From positions 1-16,184 of the forward strand of contig JAHZBA010000046.1 of NCBI GenBank assembly GCA_019423635.1: a DNA stretch of 16,184 nt, read 5' to 3'. The number at the start of each line of letters is the position of its first letter. The stretch's first letter is position 1. The stretch is from Clostridiales bacterium (GTDB lineage: Bacteria > Bacillota > Clostridia > Oscillospirales > Oscillospiraceae). A program made the position numbers and the translations under genes. Below are positions 5,756 through 13,709 of the stretch, in pieces. Under the pieces are notes generated by a model, which saw only the letters and a program-made list of their open reading frames with translations, was not told the origin of the DNA and made no database searches.

Positions 5756-7279
5756 TCAGTACTTTTCGGGGAAGAACAGCCGGCTTGTCTCCTCGTCGGT
5801 GGGCTTGCCCACGGCAGTGCCGATGAGGAAGCAGACCAGAGCCACCACGATGCCGATGCTGATCTGATGGAAGGTGCTGATCTTGATGCCCAGGGCCATG
5901 GTCACACAGTAGGCCGCCAGGCCGCCCACCATGCCGCAGACGGCGCCGGTGGCGTTGGCTTTCTTCCAGAAGAAGCCCAGAACCAGCGTCCAGAAGAACG
6001 CGGTCTGCAGTCCGCCGAAGGCAAACATGTTGATCCACACGATGATGCTGGGGGGAGAGATGGCGATGATCACTGCCACAATGCCCATGACGGCGGTGAC
6101 GATCAGGGAGATGCGGGCCACCTTCTTCTGGTCAACCGTCTCCTTCTTCACCTCTTTGTGATGGAGATACATATCCTTCACAATGGCGGAGGAGCCGGAG
6201 ATCAGCAGCGAGGAGATGGTGGACATGGTGGCGGCCAGGGGGCCGATGATGGTGAGGCCCGCCAGCAGGGGATGCATGTACTGAGAGATCAGGATCGGAA
6301 CCACCGTGTCGGTGGAGCCGGTAATCTCAGAGGGGTCCAGCACGCCCCGGGACAGCGTGCCCAGCATGTGCATACCCACCATCATGGCGCCCACGACGAT
6401 GGTGCCATAGATCATGGCCTTGTGTACGGACTTGGTGTCCTTATAGCTCAGGCAGCGGACGTTGGACTGGGGCAGGCCCAGGGTGCACACGCCGCAGAGC
6501 ATCCACTGGGTGATGTACAGCGGCAGGGGAATCGTGGGAATCCCGCCGCTCTCGGAGTAGGGGCTGAGCAGGACGAAGCCCTCGCCGGTCTCCGCGGCGC
6601 TGCGGGAGGCCTCGTTGATGGTGGCCATGATGTTGGTGAGGCCGCCGCCCTTGGTGACCACCGCATAGCCCAGGCACACCATGCCCACCAGCATGATGAT
6701 GGCGCAGGCGGTGTCGGTGACCGCCACGGCGGTGAAGCCGCCCACGGTGGTGTAGAGCACCACGACCACGGCGAAGATCAAAAGCGCCACCGTGTAGTCA
6801 ATGCCCATGGCCGCGGAGAAGATCTGAGCGCCGCCGGTGAACTGGCCCAGCATGGTGGTGGTGAAGAACACGATGATGACCACCGCGGAGATGTTGGCCA
6901 GTGCCTCGGAGTGATACCGGGCGCGGATCACGTCGATGACGGTGACGGAATCGGTCTTGCGGCCGATGACCGCCATCTTCTTGCCCAGCACGCCCAGCAC
7001 AATGAAGGCGGCCACCACCTGGGTGGAGGCATAGTACACCCAGCCAAAGCCCTTCTGCCAGGCCACGCCGGGGCCGGAGAGGAAGGAGGACACGGAGGAG
7101 TACGTGGCAACCAGGGTCATGGCCAGCACGAAGCCGCCCAGGCTCCGGCCGCCGATGAAATATTCCTTGGAGAAGTTCTGCGCCTTGGCGTCACTGGACT
7201 TCTTCTGAATGTAAAGGCCCATGCCCAGCAGGACCACGAAGAAGATGACGACCGGGGACATTCTCAAAAAGACATCCAT
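5756..7279 (-). CDS. panF: Sodium:solute symporter, PanF-like (SSS family)
   Basis: This is a 507-aa inner-membrane sodium-coupled carboxylate importer with about 13 predicted membrane helices. It follows E. coli PanF closely by eye: EYFIGGRSLGGFVLAMTLVATYSSVSSF (39-66), GPGVAWQKGFGW, GGFTAVAVTDT, GLPQSNVRCLSYKD-x-KSVHKA, GMHMLGTLSRGV, GPLAATMSTISSLL and WINMFAFGGLQTAF. Like PanF, it is preceded by a YhdT gene, with a 3-bp gap. E. coli PanF carries pantothenate, but the family is used for other acids, so the substrate here is open. It is the last gene of the operon and is followed by a terminator at 5638-5676. The context of amidohydrolase, ApnO-like oxidoreductase and transketolase suggests it imports the substrate of that pathway. 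Confidence 0.87.
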   Translation of the reverse strand: MDVFLRMSPVVIFFVVLLGMGLYIQKKSSDAKAQNFSKEYFIGGRSLGGFVLAMTLVATYSSVSSFLSGPGVAWQKGFGWVYYASTQVVAAFIVLGVLGKKMAVIGRKTDSVTVIDVIRARYHSEALANISAVVIIVFFTTTMLGQFTGGAQIFSAAMGIDYTVALLIFAVVVVLYTTVGGFTAVAVTDTACAIIMLVGMVCLGYAVVTKGGGLTNIMATINEASRSAAETGEGFVLLSPYSESGGIPTIPLPLYITQWMLCGVCTLGLPQSNVRCLSYKDTKSVHKAMIYGTIVVGAMMVGMHMLGTLSRGVLDPSEITGSTDTVVPILISQYMHPLLAGLTIIGPLAATMSTISSLLISGSSAIVKDMYLHHKEVKKETVDQKKVARISLIVTAVMGIVAVIIAISPPSIIVWINMFAFGGLQTAFFWTLVLGFFWKKANATGAVCGMVGGLAAYCVTMALGIKISTFHQISIGIVVALVCFLIGTAVGKPTDEETSRLFFPEKY

Positions 7280-7282
7280 GAA

Positions 7283-7564
7283 TCAGCCCTCCTTCTTTCC
7301 AATGTCCTCTTCGTCGAGGTCAAAATCCTTGAAAACTTTCTTCACCATCACTGCCACCAGGACCATGGACAAAATCCAGGACCCGAAGCAGCTCAGAACG
7401 AACCAGGCCGGCATCCCCAGAATGGTCCACTCCGCGCCCCAGATGGCATAGACGCCAAAACCGCTGAGGAACCAATAGACAATGATGATCGCCGCGGCGA
7501 TCCAGGTTGCCCTGGCCTCCTTGTTCATCTGAATGAACTTTTCCTTGTAGGTCATTTTTTCCAA
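7283..7564 (-). CDS. yhdT: YhdT/DUF997 family small membrane protein
   Basis: This is a 93-aa protein with two predicted membrane helices (about 19-42 and 51-74) and a charged C-terminal tail (KKVFKDFDLDEEDIGKKEG). YhdT-family proteins are encoded next to PanF-type symporters and probably help them as small accessory subunits; their mechanism is not established. I chose the TTG at 7564 because AGGAGG lies 7 nt upstream; the first ATG (three codons later) would be 16 nt away. Its stop is 3 bp before the symporter start. Confidence 0.85.
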   Translation of the reverse strand: MEKMTYKEKFIQMNKEARATWIAAAIIIVYWFLSGFGVYAIWGAEWTILGMPAWFVLSCFGSWILSMVLVAVMVKKVFKDFDLDEEDIGKKEG

Positions 7565-7716
7565 AACAATCCCTCCTAGTTGAATAGATTCTCAGAACTT
7601 GCTGCTTGCAGCGGGCCGGTCGGGACAGGGGGGGATTCGCGGGGCCGCGCTGCTCCGGAACCGATCTCTCTCTTCCTTCTTATCTGGTCAACGCAATCGC
7701 ACGGGGTGCGCGCGTT

Positions 7717-9399
7717 TCACTGCGTCTTCGATACGCGGAACCCGCCCTGCGCACCCTCACGCACATAGCAGATCTCGCCGTCAATCATGGTCATGTCCAC
7801 CTGCAGTTCCACAATGCGCATGGGGTCCACCGACAAAATGTCGTCGGACAAGACGATCATGTCCGCCAGCTTGCCCACTTCCAGGCTGCCCTTGATGTCC
7901 TCTTCAAAGGAGCCGTAGGCGCCGTTGAGGGTGGCGATGCGGATGGCCTCCATCACGGACACCGCCTGGGTGCGGTCGCACTGGATGTTCCGCACCCGGT
8001 CATAGCGGTTGACGGCGCCGTCCAGACACTCCAGGCCGAAGGGCCCGGAGGGCGCGTCGCTCTGGAGGGAGCACTTGATCCCGGCGTCCAGCATACTCCT
8101 CAGCGCGCCGAAAAACCTGTTCCGCTCTCCATAGAAGCGCATGTAGTTGCCGCCGTTTTTCGCCACGATGCCGGCGTTCACCGAGGGGCAGATGTTCATC
8201 TTCGCCATCCGGTCGATGAGGTCCTGGTCCACCAGGGTGCAGTGCTCGATGCGGTGGCGCAGATCCGGCCGGGGGTTGGTCTCAAAGGCCTTTTCGTAGC
8301 CCTCCACCATGAACTCCACCGCGCCGTCGCCGATGGCGTGGGCGGAGGCCTGGCACTCGGCGTCGTTGAGCAGCTTGATGTACTCGGCCACCTCTTCCCG
8401 CTCCCAGGCCTTCTCCCGCAGCATGGCGGGATCGTGGGAGTAGGGCTCCCGGGTGTAGCAGGAGGGGCCGCTGGAACCGCCGTCGATCATGAATTTGCTG
8501 GTGCCGATCCGGAAATAGGCGTCGCCCAGGCCGGTCTGGAACCCCAGGGCCAGGAAATGGGCGTTGTCCTCCTTGGAAAAGGGCTTTCCGTAAATGCTGT
8601 GCAGAGCCATGTACACCCGGGGCTTGAACCGCCGCTGCCGGCAGAGCTTCTGCATGGCGTGGTAGGAGGGCCGGTCGCAGGCGCCCATGTCGTGGATGGA
8701 GGTGAGACCGGCCTTCAAAAAGAGCTCATTGGAGTACAGGGCGGCCTTCTCCATGGCCTCGGCGCTGTAGCCCACCTTGCTCCACAGCAAAAACAGCGTC
8801 ACGCCGTAGACCATGCCAGTGAGCTTTCCGTCTTTGACCTCAATGTCGTTTTCCGGGTACTTCTTCACGTCCTCCGGCGTCCTGACACCGATGGTCTCCA
8901 GAGCCCTGGAGTTGAACATGCACTTATGGCCGCTGCCCTCCATGCACTGCACGGGGTTGTTGGGTGCCGCGGCGTCCAGCTCCTCGATGGTGGGGTCCCG
9001 GTTCTCCTTCAGGTTGGGGGCCTCATAGCCCCACATGGAGACCCACTCGCCGTCCTTTTTCACGGCGAGGACCGCCCGGATCTTCTCCAGGATGTCTCCC
9101 ACGGAGGACACGCGGCTGCCGAAGAGGCTGATCATGGGGGAATCCAGATCATCTCCCAGCATTCCAATCAGGAATGGATGGATGTGCGTGTCGATCATGC
9201 CGGGCATCAGCGTCCGGCCCTGGAGGTCATACACCTTCGTCTTCTCGTCGATCAGCTGGTCCAGGTCCTCGTTGGAACCCACAAAGACAATCCGGTTGTC
9301 CTTGATGCCGACGGCCTCCGCCACATCGGAGCGTTCGTTTACCGTGATGACTCTGCCGTTGCGGAAGGCCTGGTCCACATAGGAAAAATCAAAATTCAT
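7717..9399 (-). CDS. Amidohydrolase, YtcJ-like (amidohydrolase_3 family)
   Basis: This is a 560-aa metal-dependent hydrolase of the amidohydrolase superfamily. The metal-site motifs are all visible: PGMIDTHIHPF with His72/His74, Lys302 in KFMIDGG, His354 in AHAIGDGAVEF, His386 in RIEHCTLV, and Asp448 in QSDAPSGPF. SGHKCMFNSRAL (156-167) is also typical of YtcJ. Members hydrolyse N-acyl, amide or carbamate bonds, and substrates cannot be read from sequence. The ATG at 9399 has AAGGAGG upstream. It lies 71 bp after the ApnO-like gene and 152 bp before yhdT, on the same strand. Its place between an importer and a hydroxyacid-processing enzyme suggests it releases the pathway substrate from an amide or ester conjugate. 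There is no signal peptide, so it acts in the cytoplasm. Confidence 0.88.
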   Translation of the reverse strand: MNFDFSYVDQAFRNGRVITVNERSDVAEAVGIKDNRIVFVGSNEDLDQLIDEKTKVYDLQGRTLMPGMIDTHIHPFLIGMLGDDLDSPMISLFGSRVSSVGDILEKIRAVLAVKKDGEWVSMWGYEAPNLKENRDPTIEELDAAAPNNPVQCMEGSGHKCMFNSRALETIGVRTPEDVKKYPENDIEVKDGKLTGMVYGVTLFLLWSKVGYSAEAMEKAALYSNELFLKAGLTSIHDMGACDRPSYHAMQKLCRQRRFKPRVYMALHSIYGKPFSKEDNAHFLALGFQTGLGDAYFRIGTSKFMIDGGSSGPSCYTREPYSHDPAMLREKAWEREEVAEYIKLLNDAECQASAHAIGDGAVEFMVEGYEKAFETNPRPDLRHRIEHCTLVDQDLIDRMAKMNICPSVNAGIVAKNGGNYMRFYGERNRFFGALRSMLDAGIKCSLQSDAPSGPFGLECLDGAVNRYDRVRNIQCDRTQAVSVMEAIRIATLNGAYGSFEEDIKGSLEVGKLADMIVLSDDILSVDPMRIVELQVDMTMIDGEICYVREGAQGGFRVSKTQ

Positions 9400-9470
9400 G
9401 GGGTGCCTCCTTCAGATTGAATTTCAGTTGGGGGCGCGATGGGGCACAGGCGGCATCTCTCTGCACGCTC

Positions 9471-10331
9471 TCAGATCTTCGGGTCCTCCGGATGGAGCAT
9501 GGTGGCGATCACCTTGTCCAGCACGTCGTCCTGCCAGATCTCCTTCCAGTTCTCCCGCAGCACCAGGCGGTTGCCCAGGCCGATGGCCACCTTGCAGGCG
9601 TCGGAGACCGGGGTGTTGCCCAGAAAGCCCAGGAAGTTGGCGGTGAGGTTATAGATGTGCCCGGTGAGGAAGGAGACGGCCGCCTCCTTCGGGATGCCCC
9701 GCTCCACGGCCTTGTCCACGGTCTCCGCCATGGCGTAGAGGCAGGTGGCGCCCAGCAGCTCCACCAGGGTGGGCTCCAGGAAGGCGATGTCCCGCAGGCC
9801 CATCACATAGGCGTGCTCCACGGGGCCGTACATGATCTCCGTCACCCGGCGGCACTTCTCAAATACGGCGTCGTCGCCCTGGATCTTGGCCATTACGCAG
9901 TCCTGCTTGCCGCCCAGGCCGCCGAAATAGTCATGGCGGGCCTCATAGGTGTCCTGGTCCAGGAAGTAGGAGGGGTGGCAGGGATGGGCCACGGCGTAGG
10001 TGCAGTCCTCCCGCATGGTCAGTTCCTTGGCAACGGCGGCGGCGGGGTCCAGAATCACCATGCCCGCGCCGGGGTGCATCATCTCGCCGAAGGGGCCGGA
10101 GAGCTTCCCGATCAGGGAGTCCGGCACCGCGAAGATCACCACGTCCGCCAGAGGCACCACGTCCTCGGGCCTGCTGACGCTCATGCCGCGCTCCAGCACG
10201 GCCTGAATGCCCTTCTCGCCGCTCTCACAGAGGTACAGCTCAATCTCCTCGGGAAACTTCGCCAGATTGTTGCTGGTGCGGGTGCCCATCTTCCCGCCTG
10301 CGCCGATGACGGCAACCTTAATCTTGTCCAT
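9471..10331 (-). CDS. ApnO-like oxidoreductase/oxidoisomerase (phosphogluconate dehydrogenase-like C-terminal domain, PF16896)
   Basis: This is a 286-aa NAD(P)-dependent enzyme. The N-terminal Rossmann domain begins VAVIGAGGKMG (6-16). The C-terminal domain carries AHPCHPSYF (115-123), HDYFGG (133-138), EPTLVE, GIPKEAAVSFLTGH (212-225) and SDACKVAI (243-250), all of which I associate with the D-apionate oxidoisomerase (ApnO) family. ApnO oxidises the branched sugar acid D-apionate and isomerises it to 3-oxo-isoapionate. The start is the ATG at 10331, with AGGAGG 10 nt upstream; a longer frame to 10475 lacks support. It lies between the transketolase and amidohydrolase genes. The D-apionate partners (lactonase, 3-oxo-isoapionate kinase or decarboxylases) are not in this window, so the true substrate may be a different 2-hydroxy acid. 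Confidence 0.82.
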   Translation of the reverse strand: MDKIKVAVIGAGGKMGTRTSNNLAKFPEEIELYLCESGEKGIQAVLERGMSVSRPEDVVPLADVVIFAVPDSLIGKLSGPFGEMMHPGAGMVILDPAAAVAKELTMREDCTYAVAHPCHPSYFLDQDTYEARHDYFGGLGGKQDCVMAKIQGDDAVFEKCRRVTEIMYGPVEHAYVMGLRDIAFLEPTLVELLGATCLYAMAETVDKAVERGIPKEAAVSFLTGHIYNLTANFLGFLGNTPVSDACKVAIGLGNRLVLRENWKEIWQDDVLDKVIATMLHPEDPKI

Positions 10332-10341
10332 GATACAATGA

Positions 10342-10471
10342 CCTCCTGTATGGATTCTTTCCGAACCGAACGTTCGGAGGAACACGGTGCGATATGCTGC
10401 GACCGCCGCTTCCGGCGGCAGGGGAACCGCTCGTATGACTTCACTGCTCCGGCACAGGGAGCAGCCCCATG
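10342..10471 (-). other. Hairpin-rich spacer between transketolase and ApnO-like genes
   Basis: This 140-bp spacer holds a perfect 12-bp palindrome CCGAACGTTCGG (10366-10377), a CCGCCG-CTTC-CGGCGG stem-loop (10403-10418) and a CTGCTCC/GGAGCAG stem-loop (10444-10464). None is followed by a T-run on the minus strand. They may adjust relative expression or mRNA stability inside the operon. No internal promoter was recognised. Confidence 0.5.
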
Positions 10472-11413
10472 TCACTTATTAAATGTATCCATCACGCGCC
10501 GGGCAATCTTCTCCGGTGCGAAGCCGTAGAGATCCGCCACGTCCCTGGCAAGGCCGGACTCGCCGAAGGTGCTCAGGCCGATGCGGTCCACCCGTACCGG
10601 GGCGTGCTCGCAGGCCAGACGGCTGATGTAGGCTCCCAGGCCGCCGTTGATGTTGCCGTCCTCCACGGTATAGACATGCCCGGCGCCCTTTAAAAGGCCC
10701 ACAATCTCCGGATTCACCGCCGCGTTGTCGATGATGTTCACATCCGCCACAGTGACCGGCACACCCTGGTCCTTCAGCAGCTTTGCCGCCGCCAGCACCC
10801 GGTCCAGCACAAAGCCGCAGGAGAAGAGTACCACCTCCGGGCTGTCCTTGGTCCACAGGGTGACGCCGGCGGGGTTGAAGGGCGCGGAAATGTCGTAGAC
10901 ATCCTCCTCCCGGCCGCTGCCCAGGCGCACATACACCGGGCCGGGGGTCTCACAGGCCAGCTTCACCGCGTGATAGGCCTGGGCGGCGTCAGCGGGCAGG
11001 AAGATTTTGAAGTTGGGAATGGCGGAGAGGATGGCGATGTCCTCGTAGAACTGGTGGGTCACGCCCTCCCGCTCACCGCCGATCAGGCCGGCGTTGATGC
11101 CCATAAACTTCACATTCAGATTGGGATAGGCCACAAAGGTCCGCATCTGCTCGCAGGCCCGCATGGTCAGAAAGCCCGCGTAGGTGGCCACGAAGGGAAT
11201 CAGGCCGCAGCTGGCGAGGCCCGCGCCCACATCCACCGCCGCCTGCTCGGCAATGCCGGTTTCAATATACCGCTCCGGCATCTCCCCGGCAAAGGCGGTG
11301 GCCCGCATGGCCTTCAGGGAGTCGGGAGAGACAAACATCACCCGGTCGTCGGCGCGGCCCAGCTCCGTCAGCGCCGCGGCAAACGCCGCTCTTGTTCCTT
11401 TGAAGTCCATCAT
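10472..11413 (-). CDS. Transketolase, C-terminal subunit (split enzyme)
   Basis: This is a 313-aa beta-type subunit of a two-gene transketolase, holding the pyrimidine-binding and C-terminal domains. The catalytic Glu56 lies in ETGIAEQ, the Glu that activates thiamine diphosphate. GVTHQFYEDIAIL (117-129) and the C-terminal FGESG...LYGFAPEKI are also typical. The ATG at 11413 overlaps the stop of the N-terminal subunit gene by 4 nt (ATGA), and GGAGG lies just upstream, so the two subunits are coupled. Transketolases move a two-carbon ketol unit between sugars; hydroxypyruvate is a known irreversible donor, and split enzymes such as apulose-4-phosphate transketolase serve special catabolic routes. 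The specific donor and acceptor here are unknown. Confidence 0.92.
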   Translation of the reverse strand: MMDFKGTRAAFAAALTELGRADDRVMFVSPDSLKAMRATAFAGEMPERYIETGIAEQAAVDVGAGLASCGLIPFVATYAGFLTMRACEQMRTFVAYPNLNVKFMGINAGLIGGEREGVTHQFYEDIAILSAIPNFKIFLPADAAQAYHAVKLACETPGPVYVRLGSGREEDVYDISAPFNPAGVTLWTKDSPEVVLFSCGFVLDRVLAAAKLLKDQGVPVTVADVNIIDNAAVNPEIVGLLKGAGHVYTVEDGNINGGLGAYISRLACEHAPVRVDRIGLSTFGESGLARDVADLYGFAPEKIARRVMDTFNK

Positions 11414-12228
11414 GCACCCTCCAATTCTCTCCCGGCCGTGGCATACTGCTCATCGGTGGGCACGCCCTTGTGCCAGGCGTTGTCATTTTCCATGAAGCTG
11501 ACACCCTTGCCCTTCACGCAGTCGCAGACAATCACGTGGGGCCGCCCGGTCTCCGCCTTGGCCGCCGCCACAGCAGATTTGATGGCATCTATGTCATGGC
11601 CGCTGATCTCCTGCACGTGCCAGCCGAAGGCCGCAAAGCGCTGGGCCACGTTGTTTTGTCCCACGGTCTCCTCCACGGTGCCGCCGCTCTGCCAGCCGTT
11701 GCGGTCCACGAAGACGATGAGATTGTCCAGCCGCCGGCCCGTGGCCACATTGACGCCCTCCCACACGACGCCCTCCTGCAGCTCGCCGTCGCCGGCGATC
11801 ACATAGACGGTATAGTCCTTCTTCCGGTACTTCCCGGCCAGGGCCATGCCCGCACCGATGGCAATTCCGTTGCCCAGGGACCCGGAGGTCATGTCGATGC
11901 CGGGGGTCTTGTTCATCACGGGGTGTCCCTGGAACCTGCTGCCCAGCTCCCGCAGGTGGAAGTGCTCCACGTGCTCGCCGAAATAGCCCTTTTCATTCAG
12001 CGCCGCATAGAGAATGGGACAGGCATGGCCCTTGGACAGGATCAGCCGGTCCCGGTCCTCCCACTGCGGCCTGGCCGGGTCCACCCGCATGAGGTCAAAG
12101 TAGAGCGCGGTGATGATGTCCGCAATGGAGAGAGCCGGACCAGGGTGGCCGTCCTTGCCCTCGTAAACCATGCGGACCGCCTCCAGGCGCAGCCGGTTGG
12201 CCAGACTGCCGAGTTCGTTGCTTGTCAA
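11410..12228 (-). CDS. Transketolase, N-terminal thiamine diphosphate-binding subunit (split enzyme)
   Basis: This is a 272-aa alpha-type subunit. The ThDP/metal motif runs from GDGELQEG (146-153) to VDRNGWQ (174-180), with Asp147 and Asn177 as metal ligands. Other transketolase marks are DGHPGPALS (26-34), SKGHACP (66-72), GHPVMNKTPGIDMTSGSLG (101-119) and AIGAGMA. I chose the TTG at 12228, which has GAGGG 6 nt upstream; the ATG slightly upstream is in another frame. It is the first gene of the six-gene operon, directly behind a strong promoter. It is one of two TTG-initiated genes in the operon. Confidence 0.92.
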   Translation of the reverse strand: MTSNELGSLANRLRLEAVRMVYEGKDGHPGPALSIADIITALYFDLMRVDPARPQWEDRDRLILSKGHACPILYAALNEKGYFGEHVEHFHLRELGSRFQGHPVMNKTPGIDMTSGSLGNGIAIGAGMALAGKYRKKDYTVYVIAGDGELQEGVVWEGVNVATGRRLDNLIVFVDRNGWQSGGTVEETVGQNNVAQRFAAFGWHVQEISGHDIDAIKSAVAAAKAETGRPHVIVCDCVKGKGVSFMENDNAWHKGVPTDEQYATAGRELEGA

Positions 12229-12285
12229 AGCGATCCCTCATTTCTTCTTCGAAATTGTACTGCCTTGCAGTGCCGCCGTTCATAC

Positions 12286-12312
12286 CATTAAACGTTAAAT
12301 GTATAATGTTTA
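12286..12312. promoter_or_regulatory. AT-rich inverted-repeat operator candidate at the transketolase start site
   Basis: The near-palindrome CATTAAACGTTAAATG (12286-12301) matches its own complement at 14 of 16 positions. A wider pair, TAAACGTTA (12289-12297) against the inverse of TAATGTTTA (12304-12312; 8 of 9), reaches the edge of the -10 box. A protein bound here would block initiation. The GntR/FadR-type regulator is a candidate binder, but its own promoter does not carry an obvious copy. Confidence 0.5.
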
Positions 12313-12339
12313 TATACCGCACATGGAGAGAAAAGTCAA
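12311..12339 (-). promoter_or_regulatory. Sigma-A promoter of the transketolase-symporter operon
   Basis: On the minus strand there is a -35 TTGACT (12339-12334), a 17-nt spacer and a -10 TATATA (12316-12311), with a start near 12304. It leaves a leader of about 76 nt before the TTG at 12228. This is the only clear promoter found upstream of the six genes. Confidence 0.8.
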
Positions 12340-12474
12340 TTCTCAACTGATTTCTTCGCATCTTTTTGGCCGTTTCAACAAAAACAGTCTCCTGGTTTTT
12401 ACATTTCCTCCAAGAAGAGGTCAGTCCACCGCGGGAATTACCCCTCAGAAATGTCCTTCAGCCGCTCTGTGTGC

Positions 12475-12514
12475 AAAAAACGCCCCGGGCGCGGAATCTC
12501 TCCCGCCCGGAGCG
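12475..12514 (-). terminator. Intrinsic terminator of the hprA-glxK operon
   Basis: On the minus strand CGCTCCGGGCG (12514-12504) pairs with CGCCCGGGGCG (12491-12481; one G-T pair) around a 12-nt loop, followed immediately by TTTTTT (12480-12475). It lies 55 bp after the glycerate kinase stop. Confidence 0.9.
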
Positions 12515-12569
12515 CCGGTCTTTTGGATGTTCTCAGTCTGCAAACCTTCGCTCCACATCCCCGGCCCGC

Positions 12570-13706
12570 TCAGACGTGCCGGGAGAAGGCGCGGATCAGG
12601 CGCAGGATATCCTCCAGGGTCCGCTGATAGTTCTCGGCGCTCCGGGCGGCATACTCCCGGAGTGCCCGGGCCTCCCGGTCAATGCCGAAGATGGCCGTGA
12701 CGCCCAGGTCATAGGCGGCGCGGGCGCTGGGGTCAATGGCCCCCACAATGGCCAGCAGCGGGATGCCCCGGGGCTTCACCCGGCCCGCCACGCCGGAGAT
12801 CACCTTGCCGCCCAAACTCTGGGCGTCAATGCGGCCCTCGCCGGTAATCACCAGGTCCGCGCCCTCCAGACGGCGGTCAAACTGCACCGTGTCCAGAACC
12901 GCCTCGATTCCCGAGCGCAGCTCCGCCCCCAGGAAGGCCACGCAGCCCGCCCCCATGCCGCCGGCGGCACCGGCGCCGGCCCGCTGGCCCAGGTCCGCCC
13001 CCAGCTCCCGCCGCAGCACCACGTCCAGGGCCCGGAGCTGGCGGTCCAGCCGTTGGACGCAGGCGCTGTCCGCGCCCTTTTGGGGGCCGAAAACATGGGC
13101 GGCTCCCAGGGGACCGTACAGAGGGTTCTCCACATCGCACATGACGGTGATCTGAACCTCCGACAGCAGGCGGCGCACCCCGGCGATGTCCATGCGGGCA
13201 ATCTGGTCCAGGGTGCCCCCCACGGGGACGAAGGTCTCCCCCGCCGGATTGAAGAAGTCCGCCCCCAGGGCGGCGGCACAGCCGCAGCCGCCGTCATTGG
13301 TGGCGCTTCCCCCCAGGCCCAGCAGGATCGTTCTGCATCCGTGCTCCACGGCGTGGCGCAGCAGCTGGCCCACGCCGTAGGTGGTGGCCCGCTCCGGGTC
13401 CCTGTGCTCCCCCGCCAGGGGCAGGCCCGCCGCGGCAGCCATTTCGATGATCGCCTGGTCCCCCTTTCGGGCGTAGGCGGCCTGAACCGGCGCGCCGAAG
13501 GGGCCGGTCACCGATACGCTCACCTTCTGCGCTCCAAGGGCCTCCACAAAGCAGTCCACGGTCCCCTCTCCCCCGTCGGCCACCGGGATAGTGTCCACCT
13601 CACAGCCGGGGAAAAAGCGGGGAACGGAGTCCCGGGCCAGACGGCAGATCTCCAGGCTGGAGAGGGTGCCCTTAAAGGAGTCCGATACGACGACGCACTT
13701 CTTCAT
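12570..13706 (-). CDS. glxK: Glycerate 2-kinase (GlxK/GarK type)
   Basis: This 378-aa enzyme phosphorylates D-glycerate with ATP, giving 2-phosphoglycerate for lower glycolysis. Family motifs: SDSFKGTLSS (8-17), PVADGGEGT (41-49), GLGGSATNDGG (130-140), GAGAAGGMGAG (244-254) and ITGEGRIDAQSLGGK (287-301). The length is normal. The ATG at 13706 is 3 bp after the dehydrogenase stop, and there is no clear ribosome site, so it probably depends on translational coupling. With the upstream hydroxypyruvate reductase it forms a short hydroxypyruvate to D-glycerate to 2-phosphoglycerate route. A strong terminator follows at 12475-12514. Confidence 0.95.
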   Translation of the reverse strand: MKKCVVVSDSFKGTLSSLEICRLARDSVPRFFPGCEVDTIPVADGGEGTVDCFVEALGAQKVSVSVTGPFGAPVQAAYARKGDQAIIEMAAAAGLPLAGEHRDPERATTYGVGQLLRHAVEHGCRTILLGLGGSATNDGGCGCAAALGADFFNPAGETFVPVGGTLDQIARMDIAGVRRLLSEVQITVMCDVENPLYGPLGAAHVFGPQKGADSACVQRLDRQLRALDVVLRRELGADLGQRAGAGAAGGMGAGCVAFLGAELRSGIEAVLDTVQFDRRLEGADLVITGEGRIDAQSLGGKVISGVAGRVKPRGIPLLAIVGAIDPSARAAYDLGVTAIFGIDREARALREYAARSAENYQRTLEDILRLIRAFSRHV

Positions 13707-13709
13707 GGA

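Larger units (their letters stand above)
12229..12569. other. Intergenic region between the glycerate kinase and transketolase operons
   Basis: This 341-bp AT-richer gap holds the terminator of the glycerate operon (12475-12514), the transketolase promoter (12311-12339) and an inverted repeat at its start site (12286-12312). No coding sequence is supported in it. Confidence 0.65.

Noticed and set aside
5675..7579. A 634-codon plus-strand open frame opposite the symporter
   Set aside because: It is rich in His, Asp and Gly, matches nothing recognisable, and mirrors a clear membrane transporter gene.
7606..9420. A 604-codon plus-strand open frame opposite the amidohydrolase
   Set aside because: Antisense shadow; the minus strand carries all the amidohydrolase metal-binding motifs.
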